The position numbers were made by a program, and so were the translations under genes. Positions 11,901 through 23,553 of a stretch of DNA of 64,000 bases are shown piece by piece. The stretch lies in contig NC_045146.1 of assembly GCF_008831285.2 (NCBI RefSeq), forward strand, positions 16,485,149 through 16,549,148, read 5' to 3'. Position 1 is the first letter of the stretch; every line of letters begins with the position of its first letter. The notes beneath the pieces were generated by a model. The model did not search any database. It was not told where the DNA came from and worked only from the letters and a program-made list of their open reading frames with translations. Source of the DNA: Nymphaea colorata. Taxonomy: Eukaryota; Streptophyta; Magnoliopsida; Nymphaeales; Nymphaeaceae.

Positions 11901-14584
11901 GGAACCAGGTTTTTCAAAGCCTGGTTTCAACCAGGTTTTGAGTGAAACTGGAAACCCAGTTTCGTTGTCATCCAAACCCCCAAATGGGGTTTGTGGGGCA
12001 AAACGAGGTTTTGCCTCTCAAAACCCCATTTTGGGTGTCATCCAAATGAGGCCAGAGTGATTGCTCGTGCCATAATCACATGATGTTACTGAGCATGATG
12101 TTGATATCTTTTGATCCTTATTTTTCTTCTTGTTTATTTGTCATTTGGTCTAAATGTGCATTTCTTTTTCCCCTTTTTCTGTCTCAGGTGTCTCGAGTTA
12201 CAGATGTGGTCTCATTGGGACAGGAGCTCTCACTTATGTGCATTGGACAAGATGTGCGGGGTAACATTAAGCTATCTTTAAAGGCTACTTTACCCAAACC
12301 TAGATCTCCACCAGGAAACTTGATGGCTGAAAATTCAAAGACAGCTGTGGATGAAATACCAAGTATATTATCTCAAACCGATAAAGAAAATAACATGTCT
12401 CCTCATGGCTCATCAGTGAATAAATGTGAGGGTCACCCCACCAGCTCCTATTCACCACCATCAGTAGTTATTCGAAGTGTGGAGGAATGCAATCAAGAGG
12501 ATGAAAACTCTGGGTTCACATTGTCTAAGCCAAATAAGAAAAGTAAAACTACACCTCCCAAGATAAAGACAGAAACTCAAGTACATACAGACAACGGCTC
12601 ATCATCTAAAGATGCTCAACTCTTTTCTGGTAACAGCAGCCTGAAAAATACAGCTATCAAGCCCAAGGAGCACCAGGAAAAAATAGTGAAAACTGTGATT
12701 GAGAAAGGGGGCACCACACTATCACCAGATATTCTGCAGCCTGCAGGACGTAAACAGGTTAGTCCAAATTCAATGAGGATTGGGGATGAGTATGTGGCTA
12801 AGATTGAACAGATTCGTGCACATGGTCTGGTCCTTCAGCTGGGAGGTGGGGTTCGAGGAATGTATCGTTTTGAGGTACTTGGAGAAAATTTTTCCTCCTC
12901 CTCTATACAAAGCTCTTATTTTCTGTTCCAGCTTTTCAATGATGATTTTCTCCTTAAAACTCTGGCTTATTTCCATAACCATTTGGCTTTGTTTACGTAA
13001 TTTTCGCCATTCCGTTCTTTAGAGATTCTATTTTTTCTCTTTGGTGTTGCAGATTATGTACTTGTAAACTGTATGATACTGTAGGCATTGCATTTTAGGT
13101 AATGAAGTTTGTGGAGCTGTAGGATATCTGTCAGCTTTGCCATCATGTTCTTTTTTGCTATATCATGTTCGTGATACTCCTGTTAGCTTAATATGGTAGT
13201 CTTGTAACTTATATTTTTCTACCCTTGCTCCTTCCAAGGACAGGTTTACTCGTGGATTTGTGGCCGTTCATATAGCATCAGGGTGTCAACCTCATCTTTA
13301 CATACTAGAACAGTGGATGACAGGAGGAATAGTAAATCCATTTGCAAGTCCCTCAGAAAATATTATCAGAACTATAGTTGATGCATTTAATATTTAAGAA
13401 AGCTTATTTAGGTTCTGTCCCTAGCGAAATGTTTTCATGAACTATGAAATATGTATATCTTCTGGATATTCTTAATGGTGACACACACAGAGACTTCAGC
13501 TTTGATGACTTTATAGTTTATACGTTTCCACTTAAGTTTGTGAAACTCTAAATTTGGGAAAGTAAAATCTGTTTGTTGAGTAGTTTGTCAGATATAGGTG
13601 TTCAGCATTTTAGTCAAATCATGTGTAAAATTGTCCTTAGTAACCGTTTACACTAGGTCACTAGAAGGAGCAGATTTGGTGGGTGGATATGCTTATTGTA
13701 CCCTAACAAAAATAAATGACATAGTAAGTAATCCTGAGGAGGTTAGTGCAATGGCTTGGGTATGGGGCTAGTAGGCAGCCAGTTCCTGGTTTGAGTGTCA
13801 GGAGTGCCAACCCCCTGTTTTGGGGGGAGTGTTGTGGTGGGGAGTTTATTGATATGCAAATTAAAGCACAAAAAGGTAGCACCTTGAGGCATCAAAAGTA
13901 GGCCTGGTACCTTGGAGAGATGGAAGAGTGGGTCTTCAACTCTTTGCCGGATGGTAGGATGTAATACTTGTACTGCAACCAGAAGCAACATGCAAAGGAA
14001 GCAGGTTTTTCCAAACAAGCTGGACGCAAATAAAGTGCACAAGGTGGAGGATAGATCCCTCTATCCTTAGCTCTACTTCTCTTAAATTTCAAATTTCCTT
14101 CTTCAAATGCACCCCTCGTATGCTTACAAAATTCAAATATCCTTGTTTTGCCACGGTTATTATCTCACTTTTTATCATGTGAAGATAAATTTTTAGCATA
14201 ATTGAGCATAGGTGCATTTGCACCCATAGTAGGAGAAACTGCAGCAGCGAAAAATTTATCACCTACAAAATTTCTTGCTCTCTGATAGGGCGATTTTGTA
14301 TGTTCACATTTTTCTTGTTGGCTTCTGAGCGTTTCAAAGCCATTTTCACATATTTCTGTTGCATATGGACTTTTCCATCTGAACTTTTAATGTCTGTGGG
14401 ATCGTGTTTGAACACATTAGACATTCGTGTTCCTTTCATGCTCATGTTTCTTGCATTTATTCAAATGCAGGTAGATGGGAGGAGGGATTTTCAGATTGGT
14501 GAAGACCTACACGTCAGGTGCTCAAGCTTCTCTGCAAAGGGAATTCCAGTTGTGACTTTATTGGAAGAGTCTGCATCCGAATGA
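8947..14584 (+). CDS. PNP2: Polyribonucleotide nucleotidyltransferase, mitochondrial type (C-terminal exons only)
   Basis: PNPase degrades RNA 3' to 5' by phosphorolysis; the plant mitochondrial form processes and turns over organelle transcripts. Three exons can be read: 8947-9090, 12188-12874 and 14471-14584 (TGA), all joining in phase 0 and giving 313 C-terminal residues. The first two encode an S1 RNA-binding domain (VGGIYKGIIVSIKEYGAFVE, then LSLMCIGQDVRGNIKLSLKA). A Ser/Lys-rich linker of about 150 residues follows, then a second S1-like domain split across the last intron (IRAHGLVLQLGGGVRGMYRF / FQIGEDLHVRCSSFSAKGIP). The catalytic RNase PH and KH exons are absent and should lie left of position 1. 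The first intron (9091-12187) uses a GC donor and carries a DNA transposon. The mitochondrial rather than plastid assignment is from family memory; a pseudogene fragment is a less likely alternative, since the splice sites and frames are intact. Confidence 0.78.
10130..10209 (+). repeat. 40-bp tandem duplication in a PNPase intron
   Basis: Two adjacent, nearly identical 40-bp copies (10130-10169 and 10170-10209), each containing CTGCTATTAAATGTGATG. The last base differs. Confidence 0.9.
10598..12054. mobile_element. Intronic DNA transposon-like element with subterminal repeats
   Basis: The left end (GGGGGTGTTTGGATGACACC) and right end (inverse of GGTGTCATCCAAATGAGGCC) share the inverted core TTTGGATGACACC. 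Inside the left end TTTGGATGACA recurs near 10685 and 10735, and AACCAGGTTTT-type motifs are dense at both ends in opposite orientation. The length is about 1.46 kb. Three-base flanks (ata, aga) are only a weak target duplication. A minus-strand frame at 11221-11427 is open but I recognise no transposase domain. Superfamily undecided (PIF/Harbinger or hAT are both possible). It lies wholly within the GC-AG intron of the PNPase gene. Confidence 0.5.
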
Positions 14585-17500
14585 AGGAAGGCTATTCACG
14601 TCTGCAGTTACCGCAGCTGGATGAAGTATTACATAGGCCATTGAACTCCAGGCACCTTGTCCAACCAAAGCAAGTCATGCTCATAATTGACCATCTTCAT
14701 CCACCGGCACTGGTATGAGCTTCAAAAGGATGTATGGCCTCAACGAATGGCAACCTTGGAGGATGAACAGAAAACGTTGGCTGATATTCTCCACGTGCCA
14801 ACTAATCGTCAAAGGCAGCGATTCATTTTTGTTGAAGAATTTTGGCGGCACGTTGGTAAGTTGTAGAACCTTGTTTGAGGAGCGATCCAGCAAATAGTAG
14901 AGATGAGATTGAGAGATGAAATTTTGGTAAATGTGGGTAGAGAAGAAGTAATTTGAAATCAAGTCATATAATAATGGGCACTTATATTAAATTAAAAATA
15001 ATATTCGTCGTCATGGGAGCAGAAAAATTAACACTAGCCGCAGGCTGAGTTTTTGCAATTTTTTTATTAATTTAAATTCCATTTAGAGTCCCATGTTTAA
15101 CTTGATACTCTAATTTAAGCCTTCCTGATAAGGTATTTTCAGCAGGCTCCCACCAGAGAAGCATGGAGGCTTGGCACTGGGCGGTGGCCCCATCGCGCTC
15201 TCGGGCCCGGCCTGTAAATTGGGATGGGGCAGGCTTGGGTCTGATTCCCGACAAAACACATTGTTATTAATATTATTATTATATTTAATATTTTTTTTTA
15301 TATTTATATGTATAACATAAATGTTTTTAATTAAAGTTGGACCGATTCGGGATCCATGATTGTCATGGCCTGGTCTTGGAATGTCAAAATGGAGCTCGTG
15401 CTGACCGCAGTCCAACTATAAGTTGGGCTGGGGCCGGGGCCAGAAGCCCTCGCATCCCAGCATTGAATTTGTAGCTTCAAAAGCTTTAAAGTCTCGTTCG
15501 CTTATTTGTCTTATCTGTTTTGAGATCAGCAGGGTAGAGTGATGCAAATTCTTGAACTCTTAACCAACCCTCAGGTCAGGTGGAGAGGACTCTTGTTACC
15601 CCTGATGCGGATCCTTATTTGAGTGTCTTAATTTCTTAGAAATAGCATTTCCATTGAATTTTGACGTTTTAGCCTGTTTGTGTGGGCAAAAACATTAAAT
15701 GTTCAGAAAAAAAATCAATATTGGAAGGAAATAACTTGGATTTATATTTTCTGTGTGTTTGGACATAAGGTATATAAAAATCAGTTTTTTGCTTTAATGT
15801 TTTGAACAAGGTAAAAAGTCAGAGAAAATCAGAATTGGATGTCACAGAACAACGCGTTTCTTCTCTCTTTCGTATCTCTTCACTCGTTACGTCTCTCTCT
15901 CTCTCTTTGTGGCTCTCATGTTGGTCCCTAAATGCCGATCTGATTATGCATCTTCATTTGATATTGTTCATATGCAATTAGATAAGATATTGATTCACAA
16001 TCTTCATGAATATTGTTCGACGTGTATGCTTATTTCATTTAAATAAGTCAATCTACGGACTGCTACAGTCAATTTGAATTCCGTATACATCTAGTCCATT
16101 AAATTTCTATTTGCAGTAGCTTTGAAACCAGATCCACCTTCGAGCTCTGCTGGTATCAGATTGCCTAAGTATAATCAACTGGCCACATAGGGGAAGAAAG
16201 AAAATTTGTCACTTTAAATACCGTATTTTTGAAAATTCATTTTATTCATAAATATCATATCCCTCATGCCCATTTGAGTTTAGCTGATGTTTATGTTGGG
16301 CACCGCCACTAGCGTTGAGAATAGTAGAATAAGGCATTGAGAATAGTAGAATATAACTAAGGGAAAGGTTGTCCGGTTCATCTCAGACCACAAAATTGCA
16401 ATATCACCAGATCTGCTTTCACATAAAATTAAGAGTCGCTCTCCTGGAGCCTTTATATGGGCATTACGGAGATGCACGCAAAATTTTGGGCCTCTGGATG
16501 CAGCATTATCGCCACTACTAAGCGTAAAGATGTGTTAGTATATTGAAACTTGTGAGCACCTAATTGGATTTTATCTAAGCAAATTATTATTGCGTAAAAA
16601 GACCCAAGAGACCATAGTAAAGGGGATATCTGGCCATTAGCCATGGTTTAAGTTTCTGTTGGCAGATAAAGCTGGACCTTATGAGGAAGCAACACGCTAT
16701 GCGTAATGGCCTCGGATTTGAGATATAAGAATACCACAGATCCACAGGGATCCTAAAACCCCGTACTCTGCAGTCCAAAATTTCACAATGTACTACGGAT
16801 CAGATCGACAGTTGTGAAATCCACTGCAGTTCACCTAACACAGATTTGATATAATACGAGACTGTCAAATATAGCCATAAGGTTTTACCACTAGTCTAAG
16901 GCATTGTTTGCGAATGGAGGTTAGATACCATTCAAATCATTCCATTAACCTGCCGCAAAATTTGGAGTAGATTTAGGGTAGTGTTTCATGAATCTAGCCA
17001 ATTTTGAGGGCACGTCAATGAAACTGTGGTATATAGATATAACAAATGATTCCTAATGATCCCAGGACTAAAATTTTCCCTTTAATTATCAAAAAGAAAG
17101 TATTTGTACTTAAAAATGCTTAAAGCCGAGCCCTATCATATTTCTCACGTACTCTATTGTGCTCTTTATTGAACTGACAATAGAATGAGAAGCACATGCA
17201 GATAGGAGAACCTCTAGCGCCTTTCACCGGTGCGCCCACGAGTATAAGACTGGATTTTCGAGTTCGAGTAAAGTATAGGTACATAAAATGCTCAAAACCG
17301 AGGTACATTCTTCATGTTCTCGGCTACACTTTGAAGGATATATTGACAATAACAGTGAAAAGAACCATAAGGCTAATTAGCGACATCAGAACTTAGATTC
17401 CTAAAAGCTCAAACCAAGCATGGCAGTCACAAGAACATGAAAAATTTGAGGATCTCTAGCAAGCAACACTTTTGAAGATCTAATAAACAATGATACATGG

Positions 17501-17622
17501 AACCTCACCAACTAGAGTCGCCAATTTTTTGCTTCAAGAGGCAGACAACATTCAGCTTTTGTTAAGATAAAGCCATATTGAAGTGTTGTTGAGTTCCAAC
17601 ATCCTGAAGAAACTTTGCAGCT
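14585..17622. other. Spacer between convergent PNPase and MPDU1 genes
   Basis: The first few hundred bases are probably PNPase 3' UTR. A GC-rich patch (about 15120-15450) lies in otherwise AT-rich sequence. A short tandem duplication containing GAGAATAGTAGAATA lies at about 16316-16352. I see no exon, RNA gene or complete mobile element. Confidence 0.5.
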
Positions 17623-20600
17623 TCACATTGTCTTCTTCTCCTTCTTAACAGCTGGCTTTCGGTACATCAGTATCTGACTCACTAATGTTCCGTTCAACAC
17701 GATACCCATCACAGATCCCAATATCACTTGATCAGGTCAAGGGCATAACTGTTGGGTTGTTCAGGCATCGAGAAAACTCTAGATGGATGGTATCATAAGA
17801 AATGCAAATATATTCTTGTACAAGTTCAATCAAATAACTACATATTGCAAGCATAACGTGAAATGCTAAAGCATTGGCATATATGGCGGCAAATTCCAGT
17901 ACTAAGTAGAAGTGTTGTTGGCAGCAAAATCACATGATTAAATGAGAAAGAAGATGGCTCTACATGCTGTGACAATAATGATGTGGAAAGACGTGCAAAA
18001 AAACATAAAAGCTCCTCAACCCCATAAACACTCAATTCGCACAAGCATATCTATAACTTTAAAGAGGTTGTTTTTATTTCTTTTAAGAAGGCAAAATAAG
18101 CAATGATTTATGCTGATAAGAAAACTACATCTGTCTATGAGAACCATAGATTCTGAGATACAATTCCTTATCTGAAAGGTTATGAAAATGTTGGAACCAA
18201 TACCAACGAGCGTAGAGAAAACGGTTGACGACGGGCTCAAAAACAGAAGAGGAATTATTGGAGTTCACCGACAGTTCCTGATTGGCAGCACTCACTGAAT
18301 TGGTTAAAAGGGGGAAATAAGCTTTCCATGGGGTTTTAGGGGAATAAGAAAAGAAAAGACCACAAGATGCACAACTGCAATAAGCTAAAGAGGACACATA
18401 TTGCAGCAAGCATTAAAATATATGAACCAGCACGAGTGTTCGACCCAAAGCTTTCTTATTATTTTTACCAAAAGCATTTTCAAGTACACACGAATCAATA
18501 AATTTATAATTTTATATGTAGTTGGAAGCAGACAATGGACATAAAATGTGCAACAAATGGCTCGTTCCTTCACTGGCACATGAACTTTGTTACCAAGTGC
18601 TAAAAGAGTTAAGAACATAACAACACCAGCAGACACAATGTCCAAAGGGGGAAATGTGACACTCTACAAGGAGACGAAATATTAGTATGAAACAACCAGT
18701 ACAAGTCAGGAAGACCAAAAGCCATTAGTGACATCACGATATTCTCTCCACACAACTGTAGAAAACTTGGTAGAACAAGTAATTGTATGCGTATATAACA
18801 TATACACATACTAAAATGGGCATACATTATTTTTTGACTTAAAAAAATCAGAATGGAACCTCCAGGCAATTGACATACATGAAATAAAACAACACTAACA
18901 CGAAGTAAATGGTGTGGAACTGAAAGTAAAGAAAAATAGTAGTTTGCTTTGTGAGACTAACTTATGCATTTATGATCAAAATAGGCGCTCTTGAAACAAC
19001 AGTCAGATACACAATTGTGTCATCCTTGAAGACCACATGACTCAAAAGGATAAAGAAAACAGAGCACATAAAGAGTCCAAAGACAAAGGTGTGTACATCA
19101 TGGATGCCTAAATGGTTATTATACTGCATGAATCCTTGGCTTAGCCAGAAAAGCAGTTTTATTTATTTAGTCGGACCATGTTTTCACTCTCAATTCCTGC
19201 CTTGGTGAAAATCAGGATTCCGATTCACAAACAATTTTTTAGGAGCATACTTTGTGAAATGCATACCAGGAAGTGACTAACAGGCTATTCATAGGCAAAA
19301 ACTCTCAACTTAGATAAAGAATTAGACTTGTTTAAAAGAAATCAGTTCCATGTAACAATTTTCATGACCTAATGTTTAATTTTATGCATATGAAAGGTTT
19401 CAAAGTCCAAGTCTGACGAGAATATAACCTATTTAAGAACAGGAAGTAATGATAAATGGTTTACAGTTGAACATCTATACAGACTGATTGAAAACTGTAG
19501 ATTGTAATGATTTCCCATACCATAAAGTGAACAACACCTCAAAGGACTAAAACATGTCAGGATAGCTTAGATGATGGGATAAAACCCCCATCTTTAATGA
19601 ATTTGATCCATACTGATGCAAGTCACCCATCAACTCAGACATCATAAATTAAATGCAGAAATGTGCGTCCAGAAAATGAAAACAAATATAGCATTAGTCA
19701 TTGTTTATCTAAGAAGCATCTAGATCACTATGGGCATGTGCTTTCATGTGAAGAGTTCAAAGGATACTGCTTGTTGGAGCATTCTCCTGAAGACTTGTGA
19801 AGACCCTTACTGCAACAGGAAAGAAGCGAATTGATGAAATCTGTAAGGACGATTTTCAACCATGCAGCTGCACATGGCCGAAGAAAATGAATATAAAAAG
19901 TACCATAGGGATACCTGCAGACCCGCCAAAGTTCATGAAGTTCGTCAGAAAACTAAGCTCTCCAGTACTCTTGTTCTGCTCAGTATGGGTATATCAAAAA
20001 TTAATGCTTGCATAACCAGTATAACCTATTATCTAAAACTAAAAGAAGCAAGTCTCATTCATTAACATGCAGAAAGTTAACTTCACATTATTCTTGCAAA
20101 GGAAACACTAAAACCACACATAACACAGTTGACGCATGACTGGAAGTTTTACTGAAAATACAAACATGATCAGGTATTTTTCAGTTATAGACCGTTATTT
20201 TATATGCCAACAGCATATTTCATCTCCCCTTCTCAATATATGTAATGATGTTTCCAAAATATTACCTACTTATCAGGAAAATAATGGAAAAATACCATAT
20301 GGTGAACAGAAAATATTCTCCTACATTTTTGCCAACAAACTACATATAACGCTGACCACAGGGAGTAGAAAAAGGAAGCGATCTACTGTACACATGTCAA
20401 GTTGAAAATATAGGCCATTATAAATTTATAATACAAAAGAAGGCAGGTCTATGCATCATCTTTGTAAGCATGTCTGAACACTTCATCTTGATGCCCTAAT
20501 TATGTAAAGAGCCAGGATAAAAGTGGATGACGAGATGACCTTTTGACAGATAACAGAAGATAAAAAAATCCCCTGGAGGGATTGCAAACTAGATCGTCAG

Positions 20601-22815
20601 GTCTCCTAGTCATCACGTCGACCTTTTCTTGGATGACAAAAAATGTACTCACATAAAAGTTCTTTACAGAATAATTAGTTTGCTACTGCCAGCACATTCA
20701 ACTAGAGGCCCTTCAACTTACCTTGTAGTTTTTCCATATTTGAGGTATACGGGCAAAGAAAAAAATTGCATGCTGAGAGGCCTGTCCAAAAGCCAGAAAT
20801 ACTCATTTAGCAGTAAAGAGCTTAAACTACTAGCTTGCTAGGTACTAGCACAAGATTACACTCACATAAAGAACTTCAAAGAGAACAGGATGAATCTGGC
20901 CCGCTAAAACAGTTGGTGCTACAGCACAATATCTGAAGGTAGCTAAGGAAAGTTAATCAAAGAATCGTGGCCAACACATTTGATGGACTTTAATGCTGTG
21001 TTGATCAACTCTGAAAAGGAACATCTGCTCCAAGAAAATAGGATACAACGACGCCTTTATCCAAGTTTTAGCCCCCAGTGGTTGTGAATAATAATAAATT
21101 ATAGCAACCAAAACAATAGCTGTCAAAGACATCAACAAGAATTGGTCATAATTAAACCAGTATATTGTCATCAACACTATGAAGTAAGGTTCCTTTGAAA
21201 TCTTTCACGAAAATGAACTCGAAACACTTATTTTCATTCCAAACATACCTTGCAGTAAAAGAAAAACCAACTCCCCGTATGCAGAAAACGGGAGTCCTTT
21301 ATGTAGACAATATGCCAAAGCAACAGTAAATCCGACAACCTCAAGTTCAAATGCTACGACACTGAGGCCTCTAACGCTTCTGTGCTTCAAAATAATATAT
21401 ATCTGCATAAGAAGTTAACCACGTGAACATCAAGCGAAAGGAAAGCACTAAAAAACCACAAAATCACATCCCACAAGTGAATGTAGATATTCACAACAAA
21501 TCAAGAAAAAATCAACAAATTTTTGCGAGCTTAGGCAAAGGAACAAAGGGGGAAAGAAAAACAAGTAAAAAACCAGCTGATGAACTATCAGGCCACCATT
21601 ATCGTACAGGCTTATTCATAGAATGAGCGCTCATCTCAGCCCTACAAGCTGAAGAAAATTGGTCTGTGAGCTTTGGTGCAAAAAAAAAAAAAATTACAAG
21701 TACGTTCCACATCGTTGGCATATCTATTGCATCCTACGTGACGGGAACACCTAACGGTAATATCCCATGTTTACTTCAGAAGTCTTGGAATGCTTATGAC
21801 ACACATGCTGCGTCTTGTTAATTCACTTGCAACTACAAATTAGGAACTTAATTTTTAATTCCTCATAACTCCATTTCTCAAGTCCAGATAGCACGAACCG
21901 TGCCTGTTCAGTTGGGATTTAAATCAGCAATCGACCTTTTTTCCAGCATTGGACACTGAAGAAACAAAAAGTGAGAGCAGTCCGAGTCGCCTAAGAATTC
22001 CAAATCCAAAATCAGACTCCCTTGGAATTCCTACCTCTGCGCAAAAGGGATATAATTCAGGATATATGTGTAGTCAAAACACAACTTTTATTTAGTTAGT
22101 GGCTGTACGAAGCGAATGGTAGCAGAGATTTCATGCATAAACACATGCTCCAACCAATTCCAGAGCCGGAAACCAGCAGGCGGAGGCTAATTACATCAGA
22201 ACATTCGATCTGAAGATCATTCTGTTCTATGCAAGAGTGCTTCTTTCACTACACTGCCATCCTAGAAGCATCTATTTAGCTGCCTATATTAAGAAAAATA
22301 TGCAAGTTTTAAGAATGAAATGACGAAGGAATAAACCAGGCGAACATGAGTTCTAACGAGATTCGTCCTAAAGGGGGGAGGGCTCCAAAATAGAACTAAA
22401 AAGAAAATCTCCACTCCCATTCGCCGCTTTCCTCAGGAAAAGATCCAATCAACGCCTCAAACCGACAAAAGAAAAGAAAAAGAAAAAACGAATCCCGCTC
22501 CCGATTGACGGAATTCGGCCGCTCCGGAATGCACTCGGCCATCGTTTGCCACTCGCATGCTCAATGGCTCCGGATAAATTGTCCGATCTCACGGTTAAAG
22601 AACGATCGGCAGAGACAGAAGAATTCTGGAAGACGGAAGGAGAGGTACCGACGGGTGATTACCTGAGGGAGTTTCACAGTGGTCGAAGCGGCGACGATGC
22701 AGTAGCCAAGGATCTTGGCGATGAGGGGCAGTAAGCAGTCATTCTCCGGGAGATGTCGCTCCGCGAGAGAGGCCAGCACGCAGGTGAAATTCATTCCCAG
22801 CAATTCCACCTCCAT
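17623..22815 (-). CDS. MPDU1: Mannose-P-dolichol utilization defect 1 (Lec35/SL15) homologue, PQ-loop membrane protein
   Basis: MPDU1 is an ER multi-pass PQ-loop protein needed for use of dolichol-phosphate-mannose and -glucose in N-glycan and GPI assembly. Eight exons on the minus strand: 22815-22663, 21402-21249, 21119-21047, 20932-20866, 20781-20722, 19975-19915, 19809-19768 and 17726-17623 (TGA). All introns are GT-AG and all phases agree, giving 237 residues, close to the plant family length. The first PQ loop is STTVKLPQ with [20 protein letters not shown] (residues 44-70), the second [10 protein letters not shown] (159-168). The sequence ends in a lysine-rich cytosolic-type tail (VKKEKKTM). 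The ATG at 22815 heads the conserved N-terminus and is preceded by a TATAAA at about -105. The last intron (17727-19767) is the longest. The identification is strong from overall sequence pattern. Confidence 0.93.
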
Positions 22816-22916
22816 TGTTGGCCAAAATCAATCGCTTGGAAAATCTTTTCCTTCGTGGGAACCCGAACGGTCAAAGACAAGAAGGCGCGCGCGCGCTCCC
22901 AATCGCCTTTCCCCCC

Positions 22917-22922
22917 TTTATA
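22917..22922 (-). promoter_or_regulatory. TATA box candidate of the MPDU1 homologue
   Basis: TATAAA on the minus strand about 100 bases upstream of the ATG. Position and match are good, but TATA-like words are common in this AT-rich DNA. Confidence 0.4.
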
Positions 22923-23073
22923 CCTTTCTTCCCTTTGACGATCATGGTTGAACTCTACAAACTTTTGAGCTCACACATTTCGGCCAAATTCCAAGTGAGC
23001 TCTACAAACTTATCTCACTTTGGACACCTTGTGTGCATCTAGGCGTTGGTTTTGAGACTCATCAAATCATAAA

Positions 23074-23350
23074 GGGGCGTTTGAATGCCCCTGACCTAAG
23101 TGCCTTAATGTTTGAGATATATGGATTTTAAATCAAACTCTCCTCCATTTGATTTTGAATTAGATTTTTCTTTTTTCAATATAAAAAAATGAATCTGAAG
23201 ATTTCAAGTGCAGATCTTCAGTCTGGCTTTATATTTTTTGTTTGTTGCATCATAGATTTTATCATGAATATTTTACCATGCTAGTAATATATGTCATATT
23301 AAATCTACATCAAGCTTATGGATTTTAACTATAAGTAATCAAACACCCCC
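23074..23350. mobile_element. MITE-like element
   Basis: The left end GGGGCGTTTGAATG is mirrored by the right end AATCAAACACCCCC. Ten of eleven core positions pair when one G is skipped. AAA flanks both ends (23071-23073 and 23351-23353), consistent with a 3-bp duplication. It is about 277 bp, AT-rich and non-coding. It lies in the spacer shared by the divergent MPDU1 and MAPKKK genes. Confidence 0.45.
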
Positions 23351-23405
23351 AAATCTACATCTAAATTTGGCCCTCTGAAAGATGATAGGGGAACTTGTTG
23401 TGCAA

Positions 23406-23553
23406 TGGCGGAGCATACTGGTTGCCCACACAAGCTTTACTTATTTTTATGTTAATAATCTCATATATTTTGTTGTTTATATATATAAGTGCCTCTTAAA
23501 ACATTAAGGTTATTGAACTAAGTCTCTACCAATCAAAATTTTTGGCTCTGCTA
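23406..23553. mobile_element. Small 'GGCGGAGC' inverted-end repeat
   Basis: TGGCGGAGCA at the left and TGGCTCTGCTA at the right resemble the inverted GGCGGAGCC ends of short repeats common in plant genomes. About 150 bp, AT-rich inside. The end pairing is imperfect. Confidence 0.25.

Noticed and set aside
16316-16352. Short direct repeats that might suggest a CRISPR-like array
   Set aside because: Two copies of a simple tandem duplication in plant nuclear DNA; CRISPR arrays are not expected and there are no spacers.
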